A DNA stretch of 64,000 bases from Chromobacterium haemolyticum DSM 19808 (GTDB lineage: Bacteria; Pseudomonadota; Gammaproteobacteria; Burkholderiales; Chromobacteriaceae): assembly GCF_000711885.1 (NCBI RefSeq), contig NZ_JONK01000001.1:124001-188000 (forward strand), given 5' to 3'. Positions 55,326-64,000 of this stretch are shown here, in pieces. How positions within the stretch are numbered: the stretch's first letter is position 1; each line of letters starts with the position of its first letter. The notes under the pieces are model-generated. The model was not told where the DNA came from. It saw only the letters and a program-made list of their open reading frames with translations, and ran no database searches. The position numbers and the translations under genes are program-made.

Positions 55326-56066
55326 ATGAAAGTTCTTAGTGGTGCCGTCTGGTTGATTCTGTTTTTTCTGCACGCAAATACTGTCACGGCAGCCGTCATG
55401 CTGTATGGCACCCGTGTCATTTATGATGCGGGAAAGCGGGAGCAACTAGTCCGCTTGAGCAATGAAAGCGACAGCCCTTTATTGATTCAGGCTTGGCTGG
55501 ATGATGGGGTGGAAAAGGCAGTTGCGGAGCAGAAGGTGCCATTCATTCTTACGCCGCCGGTATTTCGCATGTCTGCACGGCAGGGGCAAGTTTTACGTAT
55601 GCAATATACGGGAGAGGCCTTGCCGGAAGATCGTGAATCGGTTTTCTATTTGAATGTTTTGGAAATACCTCCCAAGCCAAAAATTGATAATGGACAGAAT
55701 ACCTTGCAACTGGCATTGCGCAGTCGCGTGAAAGTATTCTTTCGTCCAATAGCCTTGGCCGAAGGGCCTAAAGATTTGGGCGGCAAGCTAAAGTGGCGGC
55801 TGGTCAAAGAAAATGGGGCTACCGCCTTGGAGGTGCTTAACCCTACTGGCTTTTATGCGTCTTTTGCGAATGCGAGTGTTCAGGCAAAGGGCAAGCGGCA
55901 CAGCTTGGAAACCAATATGTTGGGTCCAGGAGAAACGCGTATCTTTCGTTTCACCTCGCAGGTGCCTGGAAACGTGGATATGGAGAAAGTGGAATTTAAC
56001 CTGATAAACGATATTGGGGCGAACGCTTTCAGTATATTTACGCTGCAGGATAAAAATAAGAATTGA
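55326..56066 (+). CDS. Periplasmic fimbrial chaperone (PapD/FimC type)
   Basis: A 246-aa exported chaperone from the ATG at 55326, with GGAGAGG upstream. Residues 1-20 are the signal peptide. Domain 1 has the family pattern YGTRVIYDAGKREQLVRLSNESDSPLLIQAWLDDG, then FILTPPVFRMSARQGQVLRMQYTGEALPEDRESVFYLNVLEIPPKP; the PPVFR and the Leu-Arg-strand are the FGS/FGL sites that bind subunits. RSRVKVFFRP lies at the domain border. It delivers folded subunits to the usher encoded next. The interval of 169 bp after the pilin gene contains the hairpin above. Confidence 0.95.
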   Translation: MKVLSGAVWLILFFLHANTVTAAVMLYGTRVIYDAGKREQLVRLSNESDSPLLIQAWLDDGVEKAVAEQKVPFILTPPVFRMSARQGQVLRMQYTGEALPEDRESVFYLNVLEIPPKPKIDNGQNTLQLALRSRVKVFFRPIALAEGPKDLGGKLKWRLVKENGATALEVLNPTGFYASFANASVQAKGKRHSLETNMLGPGETRIFRFTSQVPGNVDMEKVEFNLINDIGANAFSIFTLQDKNKN

Positions 56067-56077
56067 AAGACCGGAAG

Positions 56078-58603
56078 ATGAAGCCTGCTCACCGTAAAAT
56101 ATCCGCCTGTCTTATTGTGTTCGCTTGTGGTGATGCCTCCGCGCGGAATTCCCCGCCTCAGGCTGAAAATAAACAAGAGGCCGTCATATTTAATGATGTT
56201 TTCCTGTTTGGCAGCGATAAAGTGGACGTCAGCCGGTTCGCTACGGAAACCCCGATTGAACCGGGCCTGCATCGTGTTGAACTCTATGTAAACAACGTCG
56301 GCATGCAGACTCGAGATATTCTTTTCGTCAAGCAGCCCGGACAGAGCAATGCCTATCCCTGTTTTTCGCAAAGCACTTTGCAGGCATTGGGTGTGGCGGT
56401 AGAAAAATTCAACGCGGATCAAAAAGCTCTGTTCAGCAAAGCCGATGACTGTGTAGCCATTAATTCGCTGTGGCCTGACGCTAGCAGCGAATATGACAGC
56501 GCGCAGCAAAGGCTTAACCTTAGCTTGCCACAGATGGCGCTGTCCAGGCGGAGCCGTGGCTATGTGGACCCGTCGCAATGGGATACTGGTCTGAATGTCG
56601 CCTTCGCCAACTACCGCGCGAATACCTACTATTCCGAACTGCAAGGTGGCGGCAGCTCACGCAGTGATTATCTTAATCTGACCGGTGGCATCAATCTGGC
56701 GGGAGTGCAGTTTCGTTCTGAGGCGAGCTATACGGGACGTTCGAACGGCGATCATCGTTGGCAGAGTGTGCGCTCGTATCTGCAAGGTAGTTTGCCAAAT
56801 TGGCAGAGCCGCTATGTTGTTGGACAAGCCTTCACCAGCGGCCGATATTTTGATGCTGTGGGGTTCACTGGCGTGGAATTGAGCCGAGACGAGCGCATGG
56901 TGCCGGATTCGGAGCGGGGCTACGCGCCGGTGGTGAGAGGAGTTGCGATGACCCAGGCGAAAGTGGCTGTTCGCCAGGGCAGTTACCTTCTCTTCGAGAC
57001 CTCGGTGCCGCCTGGGCCGTTTGAGTTTGACGATTTGTACCCGACTGGTTACGGCGGGGATTTGCAAGTGGAAATTACTGAGGCGGACGGCAAGATGCGC
57101 GTCTACTCCATTCCATATTCAGCGGTTCCAGATATGTTGCGTGAGGGGGTGAATCGCTACAGCCTGACAGCAGGCCAGTTGCGCGACCCTTCCATACGGA
57201 GCCAACCCTATTTCGCTCAGTTGTCATATAGCGTTGGAGTGAACAGCTTTGTCACCGCTTATGGGGCAGGTCAACTAGCCCAAAATTATGCCTCCGGTTT
57301 GCTTGGGGTGGGCTGGAATACCTTTCTGGGGGCGATTTCGGCTGATGTGACTAGTTCACAAGCGCGGTTATGGAATGGCGAAGCCTACAGTGGCATGAGT
57401 TTTAAATTGAGTCACAGCTATCGTCTCACGGCGACGGACACCAGTTTTTCCCTGGCGGCATACCGTTACTCCACTGAACGGTATTTGTCCTTGCGCGACT
57501 TCGCTTACGCCAACGATTCTATCGCCAATAGAGATATGGCTTTGCAATTTCCCCGCCAGAAAAATCGTTTTGATATCACTATGAGTCAGGCCTTGGGTAG
57601 CAACGGACAGCTTTACCTTTCAGGCAGCACGCAAACCCAGTGGGCGGGTTCTGGAAGGAGCACACAGTACCAGCTTGGCTACTCGGGTTCGTATAAACAC
57701 TACAATTTTACAGCCAGTATTGGGCGAACATTAAATGATGCCAATCAAGCGGCTAATCAATTATTCGTTGGGGTGACGATTCCATTCGACCATTCGTCCG
57801 GCTCCAAGCTGAACAGTGTCAGCAGCGTAAGCAGCAATGGGGGGGACTTTACGCTACAGACCGCTTTGAATGGCAGCCTGCCGCAAGACGATAGCGTGAC
57901 GCTCGGGGCTTACGCCGGCTACGACAGCCAAGGTCGACAGTCCAACTGGGGAGCGAATGCGCAGAAGCAGTTCAGTAGCGTCAATTTACAGGGCTCACTC
58001 TCTCAGTCCGGTAGCTATAAGCAGTACTCGGCAGGTGCGGCTGGCAGCGTGGTGGCGCATCGCGGCGGGCTCTCTTTCGGGCAATCACTGGGTGAATCAT
58101 TCGCCATTGTCGAGGCGCCGGGTGCCGCGGGTGCCGGCGTGCTGAATACGCGCAATGTGCAGGTGGATAGCAGGGGATTCGCTATCGTGCCGTACTTGAC
58201 TCCATTTCGGATGAATGAGGTTGCCTTGTCGCCGGAAGGCATGGGCAGTGAGATTGAACTGAAACAGACCAGCAAAATGGCGGTCCCCTTGGGAGGCGCG
58301 GTGGTCCACGTTAAGTTTGAAACCCAGAGTGGTCGCAGTGTATTGCTGGAACTTCAACAGGCCTCGGGCAACCCGCTGCCCATCGGCTCAGATGTTTTAG
58401 ATGAGGGTGGTGCGATTATCGGTGTGGTGGGGCAGGGTAGTCGCGCGTATTTCCGGGCGAGCGCAGACCATGGCCGGCTGACGATCAAATGGGGTGAGCA
58501 ACTCGCTCAGCGCTGTGTACTTGATTATGACTTGGCGCATGCCGAAAACCGTGGGGCATTAGCACTTGCCTCAGCGATTTGCGCCCCAGAGAAGGTGAAT
58601 TGA
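56078..58603 (+). CDS. Outer-membrane fimbrial usher
   Basis: An 841-aa usher from the ATG at 56078; a TTG 15 nt earlier overlaps the chaperone stop and is possible. Residues 1-22 are a signal peptide. The N-terminal periplasmic domain (VIFNDVFLFGSDKVDVSRFATETPIEPGLHRVELYVNN) binds chaperone-subunit complexes. A long beta barrel follows with a plug region (SSVPPGPFEFDDLYPTGYGGDLQVEITEADG pattern near residue 310), and C-terminal domains end with NPLPIGSDVLDEGGAIIGVVGQGSRAYF and CVLDY. It is the standard FimD/PapC length. Its stop overlaps the start of the next gene (TGATG), so the two are coupled. Confidence 0.95.
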   Translation: MKPAHRKISACLIVFACGDASARNSPPQAENKQEAVIFNDVFLFGSDKVDVSRFATETPIEPGLHRVELYVNNVGMQTRDILFVKQPGQSNAYPCFSQSTLQALGVAVEKFNADQKALFSKADDCVAINSLWPDASSEYDSAQQRLNLSLPQMALSRRSRGYVDPSQWDTGLNVAFANYRANTYYSELQGGGSSRSDYLNLTGGINLAGVQFRSEASYTGRSNGDHRWQSVRSYLQGSLPNWQSRYVVGQAFTSGRYFDAVGFTGVELSRDERMVPDSERGYAPVVRGVAMTQAKVAVRQGSYLLFETSVPPGPFEFDDLYPTGYGGDLQVEITEADGKMRVYSIPYSAVPDMLREGVNRYSLTAGQLRDPSIRSQPYFAQLSYSVGVNSFVTAYGAGQLAQNYASGLLGVGWNTFLGAISADVTSSQARLWNGEAYSGMSFKLSHSYRLTATDTSFSLAAYRYSTERYLSLRDFAYANDSIANRDMALQFPRQKNRFDITMSQALGSNGQLYLSGSTQTQWAGSGRSTQYQLGYSGSYKHYNFTASIGRTLNDANQAANQLFVGVTIPFDHSSGSKLNSVSSVSSNGGDFTLQTALNGSLPQDDSVTLGAYAGYDSQGRQSNWGANAQKQFSSVNLQGSLSQSGSYKQYSAGAAGSVVAHRGGLSFGQSLGESFAIVEAPGAAGAGVLNTRNVQVDSRGFAIVPYLTPFRMNEVALSPEGMGSEIELKQTSKMAVPLGGAVVHVKFETQSGRSVLLELQQASGNPLPIGSDVLDEGGAIIGVVGQGSRAYFRASADHGRLTIKWGEQLAQRCVLDYDLAHAENRGALALASAICAPEKVN

Positions 58604-59769
58604 TGAATAGTTCGCAAAACAAAGGCATAGGCCGATATCAACTTGCCGGCGCACTATTGCTGCTGGTTTCAAGTAGCTGTCACGCGGCCCTAGCGGAGTG
58701 TTCCTGGAAGGGTTCCAATACCACCAATGTGGTGCAGATGCCATCCACGGTGTCTATCCCTTATAGCTTGCCGCTGCTCAGTATCTTCCAAACCGCGCAG
58801 TGGTCGGCGCCCGCTCCCACCGGCATGACTGATGGCGACAAAGTGATCTTGCTATGCCGAAAACCGGGGGACCTGCAGTTGCTGGTAATGGCGGATCGGA
58901 CAGCTCCGAACCCACGCGGTTCGTCGGGATTCATAGAAACGCTATCCAATGCGGTTAATGTCCGCTTTGTTTACGGGTATGACACCAGTAATAGCTCAAT
59001 GTGGATGTCGGTGAAAAGTCCCGGCAATACGATCCTGATTCCCAATGCGGTGACTGTGGGGGATCAGGGAGAGGCGTTGAATCCCAGCGCCCCTAACACG
59101 GTGGGGGCGCCAGGAACTTACAGTGTCACCATCAACAAGCTGAAAGCGTTGACGCCGATGGTGGTGACGGTGGAACTGGAAAAGAACGCGAATACAGGTA
59201 GCGCCGCCAATTTTGGTGGTTACGATCGAGTCAGCATGCGAATGCAGCATACCAATTGGGGGGCCACTTCTACTGGCAGCCAGCTGTTGGGGCTGTTTCG
59301 TTTGTCCGCGACACGCTCAGTGATCGCGCCATGCGATCCTGTCTCCATTTCTCGACCTGTTCTGGATCTGGGGTCATACCCGCTGAAGCGTTTCACTGGG
59401 GTGAATACGGTCATGCCCAGCGTGCCGTTTACGGTGAGCATCAATTGCCCGTCAATGCCAACCACGGGCCGGGTGTACTATGGTTTCTCAACCGACTATG
59501 CCGACTCCTCCAGTCTAGATCTGATCGGTAATTTAGCGGGTGCAGGGAACGCCAGCGGCGTGGCTGTGGAGCTGTTGCAAAGTAATGCCAATACTAGACA
59601 GACGCTGTTGCGTGCTAATGATTTGACCACGAACTGGCTGGATACCGGTATCAGGTCGAATGCCAAGCAGACCGTGCTGTCTTTTCATGCGCGCATGCGT
59701 CAGACCAAACCGGTGGTGACGCCGGGGCAGATCAATGCTACGGCAACTTTTCTGATTAACTATCGGTAG
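58603..59769 (+). CDS. Two-domain fimbrial tip protein (putative adhesin)
   Basis: A 388-aa exported protein from the ATG at 58603. Residues up to about 32 are the signal peptide (LLLLVSSSCHAA). The N-terminal half, about residues 35-230, is unlike pilins and may be the receptor-binding lectin domain. The C-terminal half is a pilin domain with two cysteines (APCDPVS and INCPSMP) and the ending ATATFLINYR, close to the subunit pattern. This two-domain plan, the last place in the operon and the size agree with FimH-like tip adhesins. The binding target is unknown. Confidence 0.85.
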   Translation: MNSSQNKGIGRYQLAGALLLLVSSSCHAALAECSWKGSNTTNVVQMPSTVSIPYSLPLLSIFQTAQWSAPAPTGMTDGDKVILLCRKPGDLQLLVMADRTAPNPRGSSGFIETLSNAVNVRFVYGYDTSNSSMWMSVKSPGNTILIPNAVTVGDQGEALNPSAPNTVGAPGTYSVTINKLKALTPMVVTVELEKNANTGSAANFGGYDRVSMRMQHTNWGATSTGSQLLGLFRLSATRSVIAPCDPVSISRPVLDLGSYPLKRFTGVNTVMPSVPFTVSINCPSMPTTGRVYYGFSTDYADSSSLDLIGNLAGAGNASGVAVELLQSNANTRQTLLRANDLTTNWLDTGIRSNAKQTVLSFHARMRQTKPVVTPGQINATATFLINYR

Positions 59770-59790
59770 GCGTGAGCGATGATTTGGCAG

Positions 59791-59818
59791 GCCTTTCACC
59801 GGCAAGGAAATGAAAGGC
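59791..59818. terminator. Hairpin between convergent operons
   Basis: GCCTTTCA (59791-59798) and TGAAAGGC (59811-59818) are perfect 8-bp inverted repeats between the fimbrial operon and the convergent kinase gene. No long T-run follows, so termination would be weak. Confidence 0.5.
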
Positions 59819-62202
59819 TAGCTTTCACCCTCCGAGATGTTCTTGGCAGTGGCATCCAGTGCGGCGCGTAGTTGAGCTAAGGCGGGAGCCAAGGCATCCA
59901 CTTGGTGTTCCACTAGGAGCTGTTCCAGCTTGCCGGCGACAGTGACTAATTCAGGAACGTCCATGCTGAGTGCCAAGCCGTAAATTCGATGAGCGTGTTG
60001 GCGGGCAACGTCCCATTGCTGTTGTTTGATGGCGGAGTCCACACCTGCAAAGTCTGCCTCGTTGTACTCGATGAACAGATCCCACAGGTTGGCATCATAA
60101 GAGGAGGGCGGTTTGGCTATTTTTTCTACCGAAACATCCGTTAACCACATGGAAAGAATTTTTTGCAGATCAGCCAGCCTTAGCGGTTTCACCAGCAGGC
60201 CATTCATACCGCTGGACATGCATTTTTCCTGATGCTGATAATCATTGGTGGCGGAAATGGCAATGATGGGAGTCAACGGTAAGTTCTCCGCTTTTTCTTC
60301 TGCTCGAATCCGTTGCGCTACCTCGTAACCATTCACATCAGGTAGGTGGCAGTCCAGCAGGATCAGCTTGACGTCCGATAGCTCACGCAGGATTGACAAT
60401 CCGCTCATGCCGTTGCTGGCAATGGAGACCTCGCAGCCTAGCTCTAACAGTTGATCACGTATCAGCTGCTGATTGGCGGGATGGTCCTCTATTACCAACA
60501 CTCGTTGGTTGTAGCCGATCTCTGATCCACTTAATTCACCAAGGGGAACGATAGGCTCCTTGTTCAAAGGCCCACCGATTTCCGTTGGAATTTCAATGGT
60601 GAACGTCGTGCGGGAGTGCCCGTCGCTGTATAGACTAATCCGCCCCTTCATCAGTTCGACTAGGCGCTTGCTGATGGCCAGCCCCAAACCGCTTCCGCCA
60701 AACTGGCGATTGATGCTGGGGTCCGCCTGTACAAATGGGGAAAATACCGCTTTTTGAGCCTCCTCCTTAATGCCAATACCGGTGTCGCTAACCCGGCAGA
60801 TGAGCATTCCGTGCGTTGGCTTCGCGCTATCCATGCGGAAACACGCTTGCAAAGTAATGCTGCCTTGCTTTGTGAATTTGATCGCGTTGGACAGAAGGTT
60901 GTGCAGCACACGCTGAAGATGAGAAGGATCCAGTAGCAGCGTACAGGAGGGTAGCTCGGTTGCGTAGTGCATCTGCAGCCCCTTGGTCTCGGCTGCCAGA
61001 CGATACAAGGTTGAGAGACCATTTAGGATATTGCCAGCATCCACAAAGGACAGTTCCAGCGTTTCCTGTCCGGCGTCTAGCCGTGAGGTGCTCAAAATAT
61101 TATTCAATAGTTGCAGTAGACTATTTGCGGCCAAGTTGGATTGTACAACCAGCTGGTGCTGTTTCTCGCTCATTGGCATGGCATGCAGCAATTCACCCGC
61201 AGCGATGATGGCATTCATTGGCGTGCGGATTTCGTGGCTAATCACGGCAAGAAATTCGCTTTTTGCCTCCTCGCCCATTTGTGCTTTGCGCATCAAAATA
61301 TTGGCGCGACGCACGGTCCACAATAGCAAGAAAAAGGCGAGTAATAGTATGGCGCCCTCTCCAGCGTAAGTACGCATCACTGTGTAAGCGGTAGGTCTTG
61401 TCGCAATTTCGTTTTCCCAGTCGGTGCGAACATCATCCACGTCATCCGCGGTCATGTTATCCATGGTTTTCTGGATGATACGGTACAGCAGCGGCTGACT
61501 TTTACTGATGCCAAAGCTATAGATTGCATAATAGCCAGGCATTGACCCCGAGCTTTTGAGTTCGGGGAAACGGTGATTGAGCATGAAGCGTGCATAGGTT
61601 TCTGGAACTAGGGCAATATCTGCTTTCATGTCAACCAATGAGCGAAGAGCCATGGTCGAAGTATCAACGGGATAGAAACTCACATTTAGGCCATCGCGAG
61701 CCATCCATGAGCGCGAGTTGTCGTTGAAGATAAAAGCCAGAGTCAGACCTTGTAGATCGTTGGCATTATAGATGGGCTTTTGATTGCGTCGGCTTATCAC
61801 CATCAATGACTGCGTGGAGTAGGGTTGAGTGAAATAGTAGTTCTTATTCAGGCTAAGCTGGCTTATTGTGTCTTGATTGACACTGGCAAGCATGGGGGGC
61901 TTGCTGCTGGCAAGCGTCGTTACCCACTCCTTGGCTGAAGGTTGGAGGGTGAATTTGAAACGTAGCCCAGTTTGACGCTCGATGTGTTTCAGGTAATAGT
62001 ATTCAATGCCGCGGAAACGTACTTCTCCGCTTTTGTTGCGGAGAACCGGAGTGGTGCGGAGCAGGTAAACCTCGACCTCCCTGTGCTGGGCTATCCAGTC
62101 TTTTTCTTCTTGATTGAGGTTGGTATGCAGTCCATCTATTCCGCAGGCTTGTAATTGAGTCAGTAGAATAAAGCACAGACCCCGGTAGTATTTTTGCACC
62201 AT
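59818..62202 (-). CDS. Unorthodox sensor kinase, RocS/EvgS/BvgS-like (SBP-HisKA-REC-Hpt)
   Basis: A 794-aa kinase whose ATG overlaps the stop of the regulator gene (TGATG); a GTG one codon earlier is also possible. A signal-like start leads to one periplasmic SBP_bac_3-type (venus flytrap) domain, about residues 30-265 (VEVYLLRTTPVLRNKSGEVRFRGIEYYYLKHIERQTGLRFKF). After a membrane helix (GAILLLAFFLLLWTV) come HisKA ([15 protein letters not shown]), ATPase (NLLSNAIKFT, FGGSGLGLAISKRL), a receiver (LVIEDHPANQ, LLDCHLPDVNGYE, LLVKPLR) and an Hpt domain with His in RQHAHRIYGLALSM. It should pass phosphate to the NarL-type regulator. BvgS has two flytrap domains; one fits RocS. The adjacent fimbrial operon is the likely target. 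Confidence 0.93.
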   Translation of the reverse strand: MVQKYYRGLCFILLTQLQACGIDGLHTNLNQEEKDWIAQHREVEVYLLRTTPVLRNKSGEVRFRGIEYYYLKHIERQTGLRFKFTLQPSAKEWVTTLASSKPPMLASVNQDTISQLSLNKNYYFTQPYSTQSLMVISRRNQKPIYNANDLQGLTLAFIFNDNSRSWMARDGLNVSFYPVDTSTMALRSLVDMKADIALVPETYARFMLNHRFPELKSSGSMPGYYAIYSFGISKSQPLLYRIIQKTMDNMTADDVDDVRTDWENEIATRPTAYTVMRTYAGEGAILLLAFFLLLWTVRRANILMRKAQMGEEAKSEFLAVISHEIRTPMNAIIAAGELLHAMPMSEKQHQLVVQSNLAANSLLQLLNNILSTSRLDAGQETLELSFVDAGNILNGLSTLYRLAAETKGLQMHYATELPSCTLLLDPSHLQRVLHNLLSNAIKFTKQGSITLQACFRMDSAKPTHGMLICRVSDTGIGIKEEAQKAVFSPFVQADPSINRQFGGSGLGLAISKRLVELMKGRISLYSDGHSRTTFTIEIPTEIGGPLNKEPIVPLGELSGSEIGYNQRVLVIEDHPANQQLIRDQLLELGCEVSIASNGMSGLSILRELSDVKLILLDCHLPDVNGYEVAQRIRAEEKAENLPLTPIIAISATNDYQHQEKCMSSGMNGLLVKPLRLADLQKILSMWLTDVSVEKIAKPPSSYDANLWDLFIEYNEADFAGVDSAIKQQQWDVARQHAHRIYGLALSMDVPELVTVAGKLEQLLVEHQVDALAPALAQLRAALDATAKNISEGES

Positions 62203-62882
62203 CACCTCAGCTTCGCATTCAGGACAAACAACTCCTGATCAGTTTGGATTCCCAGCTTTTGAAATGCAGCATGCTTTTGCGTGCTGATGGTTTTAATGCT
62301 GCGTGAAAACTTCTCCGCAATCTGTTTAGTGCCCATTCCGTCCAGACAGCACCTTACTACCTCACGTTCGCGAGGTGATAGTTTGGCAAAAGGGTCTAGA
62401 GCGGAAACATCTTTTTTAACTAGCGTGGAAACATCTTTTTTAAAGATGGTGTCGGAGAGCAGAATGTTGAGTTCGCTCATGACCTGTGGAGTTAGATAGA
62501 TGCGACCGGCATTGACGGTGCGAATGGCGGCAGCCAAAGCTTCCACGGGTTGGGATTTGCTGAAAAAACCTCGTGCGCCAGCCTTTAGCATAATGTTGAT
62601 GGTGCCGGGTAGATCACTGGCGGAGAGGACGAGGATTTTGCAACTGGGATAGCGCACTCTGATGGATTGAATTAGATTCAAGCCATCTATCTCGTTGTCG
62701 CTCAGCGTAAAATCCATCAACAATACATCTGGTATAGATTCCCGCAATGCGGCCAGTAGCTGTTGGCTGCTCGCATAGCTTCCCGTAATTTTCAGATCTG
62801 GGTATGCCATTAACTTTACTTCTAACCCAATCCGGATCAAATCATGATCATCTAGTATGATTATACTTATTTTTTTCCGCAT
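62202..62882 (-). CDS. NarL/LuxR-type response regulator, RocA/BvgA-like
   Basis: A 226-aa regulator. The receiver (residues 1-125) has LDDHDL, phospho-acceptor Asp in LLMDFTLSDNEIDG and Lys in GFFSKSQPVEAL. The C-terminal helix-turn-helix of the LuxR type is KLSPREREVVRCCLDGMGTKQIAEKFSRSIKTISTQKHAAFQKLGI. Length and arrangement agree with BvgA, EvgA and RocA1. It is coupled to the kinase gene by a TGATG overlap and lies 92 bp after the EAL gene on the same strand. It probably controls the nearby fimbrial operon, by comparison with these systems. An insert with a repeated KKDVS unit (FKKDVSTLVKKDVSALD) lengthens the linker. Confidence 0.95.
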   Translation of the reverse strand: MRKKISIIILDDHDLIRIGLEVKLMAYPDLKITGSYASSQQLLAALRESIPDVLLMDFTLSDNEIDGLNLIQSIRVRYPSCKILVLSASDLPGTINIMLKAGARGFFSKSQPVEALAAAIRTVNAGRIYLTPQVMSELNILLSDTIFKKDVSTLVKKDVSALDPFAKLSPREREVVRCCLDGMGTKQIAEKFSRSIKTISTQKHAAFQKLGIQTDQELFVLNAKLR

Positions 62883-62974
62883 GCTTTTGTCAATTTAAAT
62901 TACATTGCCATAAAGTGACTGACTCGAGAAGCGTTTCGCTGCGCCTCGTGCTTTCAATATGGTACAAATCTGAA

Positions 62975-64000
62975 TCAGGTGCTCTTAAATTCGATTCTGT
63001 GCATGATATGCACCAGTTCTGTACATTCTTCTGCCACTTCCTCTAGCTTCTCGTGCTGATGTAGGATGTGTTCTAAATATTTCTCTGGTGGCATTGGAAA
63101 GTGCAAGCCAAAGCCCTGGCCGATTTCACAGCCCATTTTCAGTAGAGAGTCGGCGCAGGCCTCGTCTTCAATGCCTTCCGCGATGATTTTTAGTTTTAAT
63201 TTTTTTCCCAATAAAATCGATGAGCGCACTATTTCCCGGTGTTTGGCACTGCGTGGCATGGCTGCGACAAGTTCCCGGTCAAGTTTCAATTCGGTGAATG
63301 GCATACGGGAAACAATCTTTAGGGTTGATATGCCAATTCCGTAGTCATCACAGGCAATGGCGAAGCCATTGGCGCGCAGCTGATTAAGAGCCACCATCAG
63401 GTCCAAACCGTGTTCAAGTTCAACATTCTCGGTCAACTCAATTACCAGCAGTGATCTGGGTAGTCTTGTCAGATCCCAGCGTTTAATGATTTCTTCCGTC
63501 AAGCTGGGAGAAATTAGGGTGCTGGCGGAGGCGTTGATTGCGATAGGTAGAAAAACTCCGTTTCGCGCCAGCACCTGTTGAGTGGCGATGATGCGACTAA
63601 GTACGTGGAAAAATAGAAGTAGATCTAGCCCCAGTTTGTTAATGATGGGCAAAAATACATCCGGTGCGATATTGCCCAGTATAGGATGCCGGCAGCGTGC
63701 TAAAGCTTCCGCTCCAACGATCTTTCGATCGGCGAGGCGAACCTGAGGCTGTAGGGCAATTGAAATGCTGTTTTTAGAAAATAGGGCCTCTATGATTTCC
63801 TGCTCCTTAAAGCCATAGGCTGTTGGTGCAGATGGAGAGCGGGACGATAGGCTGAATACATTTTTGACATGCGAGAGAATGTGCATGCAATTTTGCTTAT
63901 TGAATGGCTTGCTTATTGAATTGACGTGTCGAAAATTGGCCTCATACGCCAATTGGGTGTGCGAGTGCAGTAGCACTTTATTCATTGAACTCAGCCAAAC
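62975..64000 (-). CDS. EAL-domain protein, RocR-like, 5' end beyond the window
   Basis: The frame stays open to the right edge, so the start is probably outside the window; an internal ATG lies at 63985. The visible beginning, about 45 residues before VFSL, looks like the end of a receiver domain (VLLHSHTQLAYEANFRHVNSISKPFNKQN, with the conserved Lys-Pro). The EAL domain follows: GAEALARCRHP, INASASTLISPSLTEE, IELTENVE, CDDYGIGISTLK, LKLDREL and IIAEGIED, ending GQGFGLHFPMPPEKY. The catalytic set looks complete. A receiver-EAL protein next to a RocS/RocA-like pair matches RocR of Pseudomonas, a c-di-GMP phosphodiesterase that opposes fimbrial activation, and the EAL protein BvgR in Bordetella. 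Confidence 0.9.
   Translation of the reverse strand, partial: VWLSSMNKVLLHSHTQLAYEANFRHVNSISKPFNKQNCMHILSHVKNVFSLSSRSPSAPTAYGFKEQEIIEALFSKNSISIALQPQVRLADRKIVGAEALARCRHPILGNIAPDVFLPIINKLGLDLLLFFHVLSRIIATQQVLARNGVFLPIAINASASTLISPSLTEEIIKRWDLTRLPRSLLVIELTENVELEHGLDLMVALNQLRANGFAIACDDYGIGISTLKIVSRMPFTELKLDRELVAAMPRSAKHREIVRSSILLGKKLKLKIIAEGIEDEACADSLLKMGCEIGQGFGLHFPMPPEKYLEHILHQHEKLEEVAEECTELVHIMHRIEFKST

Overview
The window is GC-rich proteobacterial DNA. It most likely comes from Chromobacterium or a close relative in the Neisseriales (Betaproteobacteria). The main clues are a tmRNA whose tag peptide reads ANDETYALAA (the Neisseria-type tag), beta-proteobacterial families such as a DUF455 ferritin-like protein and a DUF3138-like porin, many c-di-GMP and hybrid-kinase proteins, and an SseJ-like lipase effector. 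The genus is an inference; the gene calls do not depend on it.

Layout. 1-13 kb: the end of a hybrid kinase, a ferritin-like protein, small hypotheticals, trhP (tRNA hydroxylation), a polyamine uptake cluster potF-potH-potI without its ATPase gene, a porin, an MBL-fold hydrolase and argS. 13.2-15.7 kb: ssrA (tmRNA, minus strand) carries a 1.86-kb island at its 3' end, bounded by a perfect 20-bp direct repeat and holding a serine recombinase and one small ORF; a diguanylate cyclase remnant lies beyond the displaced tmRNA terminator. 16-21 kb: a two-TM protein and an operon of a MASE4 hybrid kinase with an HD-GYP response regulator. 21.3-24.3 kb: a decayed pair of SMR efflux genes, ampC and an ampH homologue. 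24.6-29.7 kb: a tandem-repeat protein behind a structured leader, then a tight four-gene minus-strand operon (heme-oxygenase-like protein, ATP-grasp, GT2 glycosyltransferase, PaaK-like adenylating enzyme) that looks like an uncharacterised biosynthetic cluster. 30-39 kb: two exported amidohydrolases around an AraC regulator, an MscS channel and small exported proteins. 40-45 kb: an SseJ-like GDSL acyltransferase, a DyP peroxidase with a small partner, an EamA exporter and its likely divergent LysR regulator. 45-53.6 kb: MHYT/PAS hybrid kinase, PAS/GAF/GGDEF/EAL protein, alpha/beta hydrolase, LysR regulator. 54-64 kb: a chaperone-usher fimbrial operon beside an IS3 remnant, facing a kinase / NarL-type regulator / EAL-protein operon that resembles Pseudomonas Roc (Sad) and Bordetella BvgASR systems.

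How it fits together. The window is dominated by surface attachment and c-di-GMP control: fimbriae plus a Roc-like regulatory set, an HD-GYP output, an EAL protein and several hybrid kinases. Accessory DNA is marked by a dispersed short element with 13-bp terminal inverted repeats (at least five full or partial copies), the tmRNA island and several pseudogenes. Coordinates of starts were moved from the longest open frame where a ribosome-binding site or a signal peptide argued for it.
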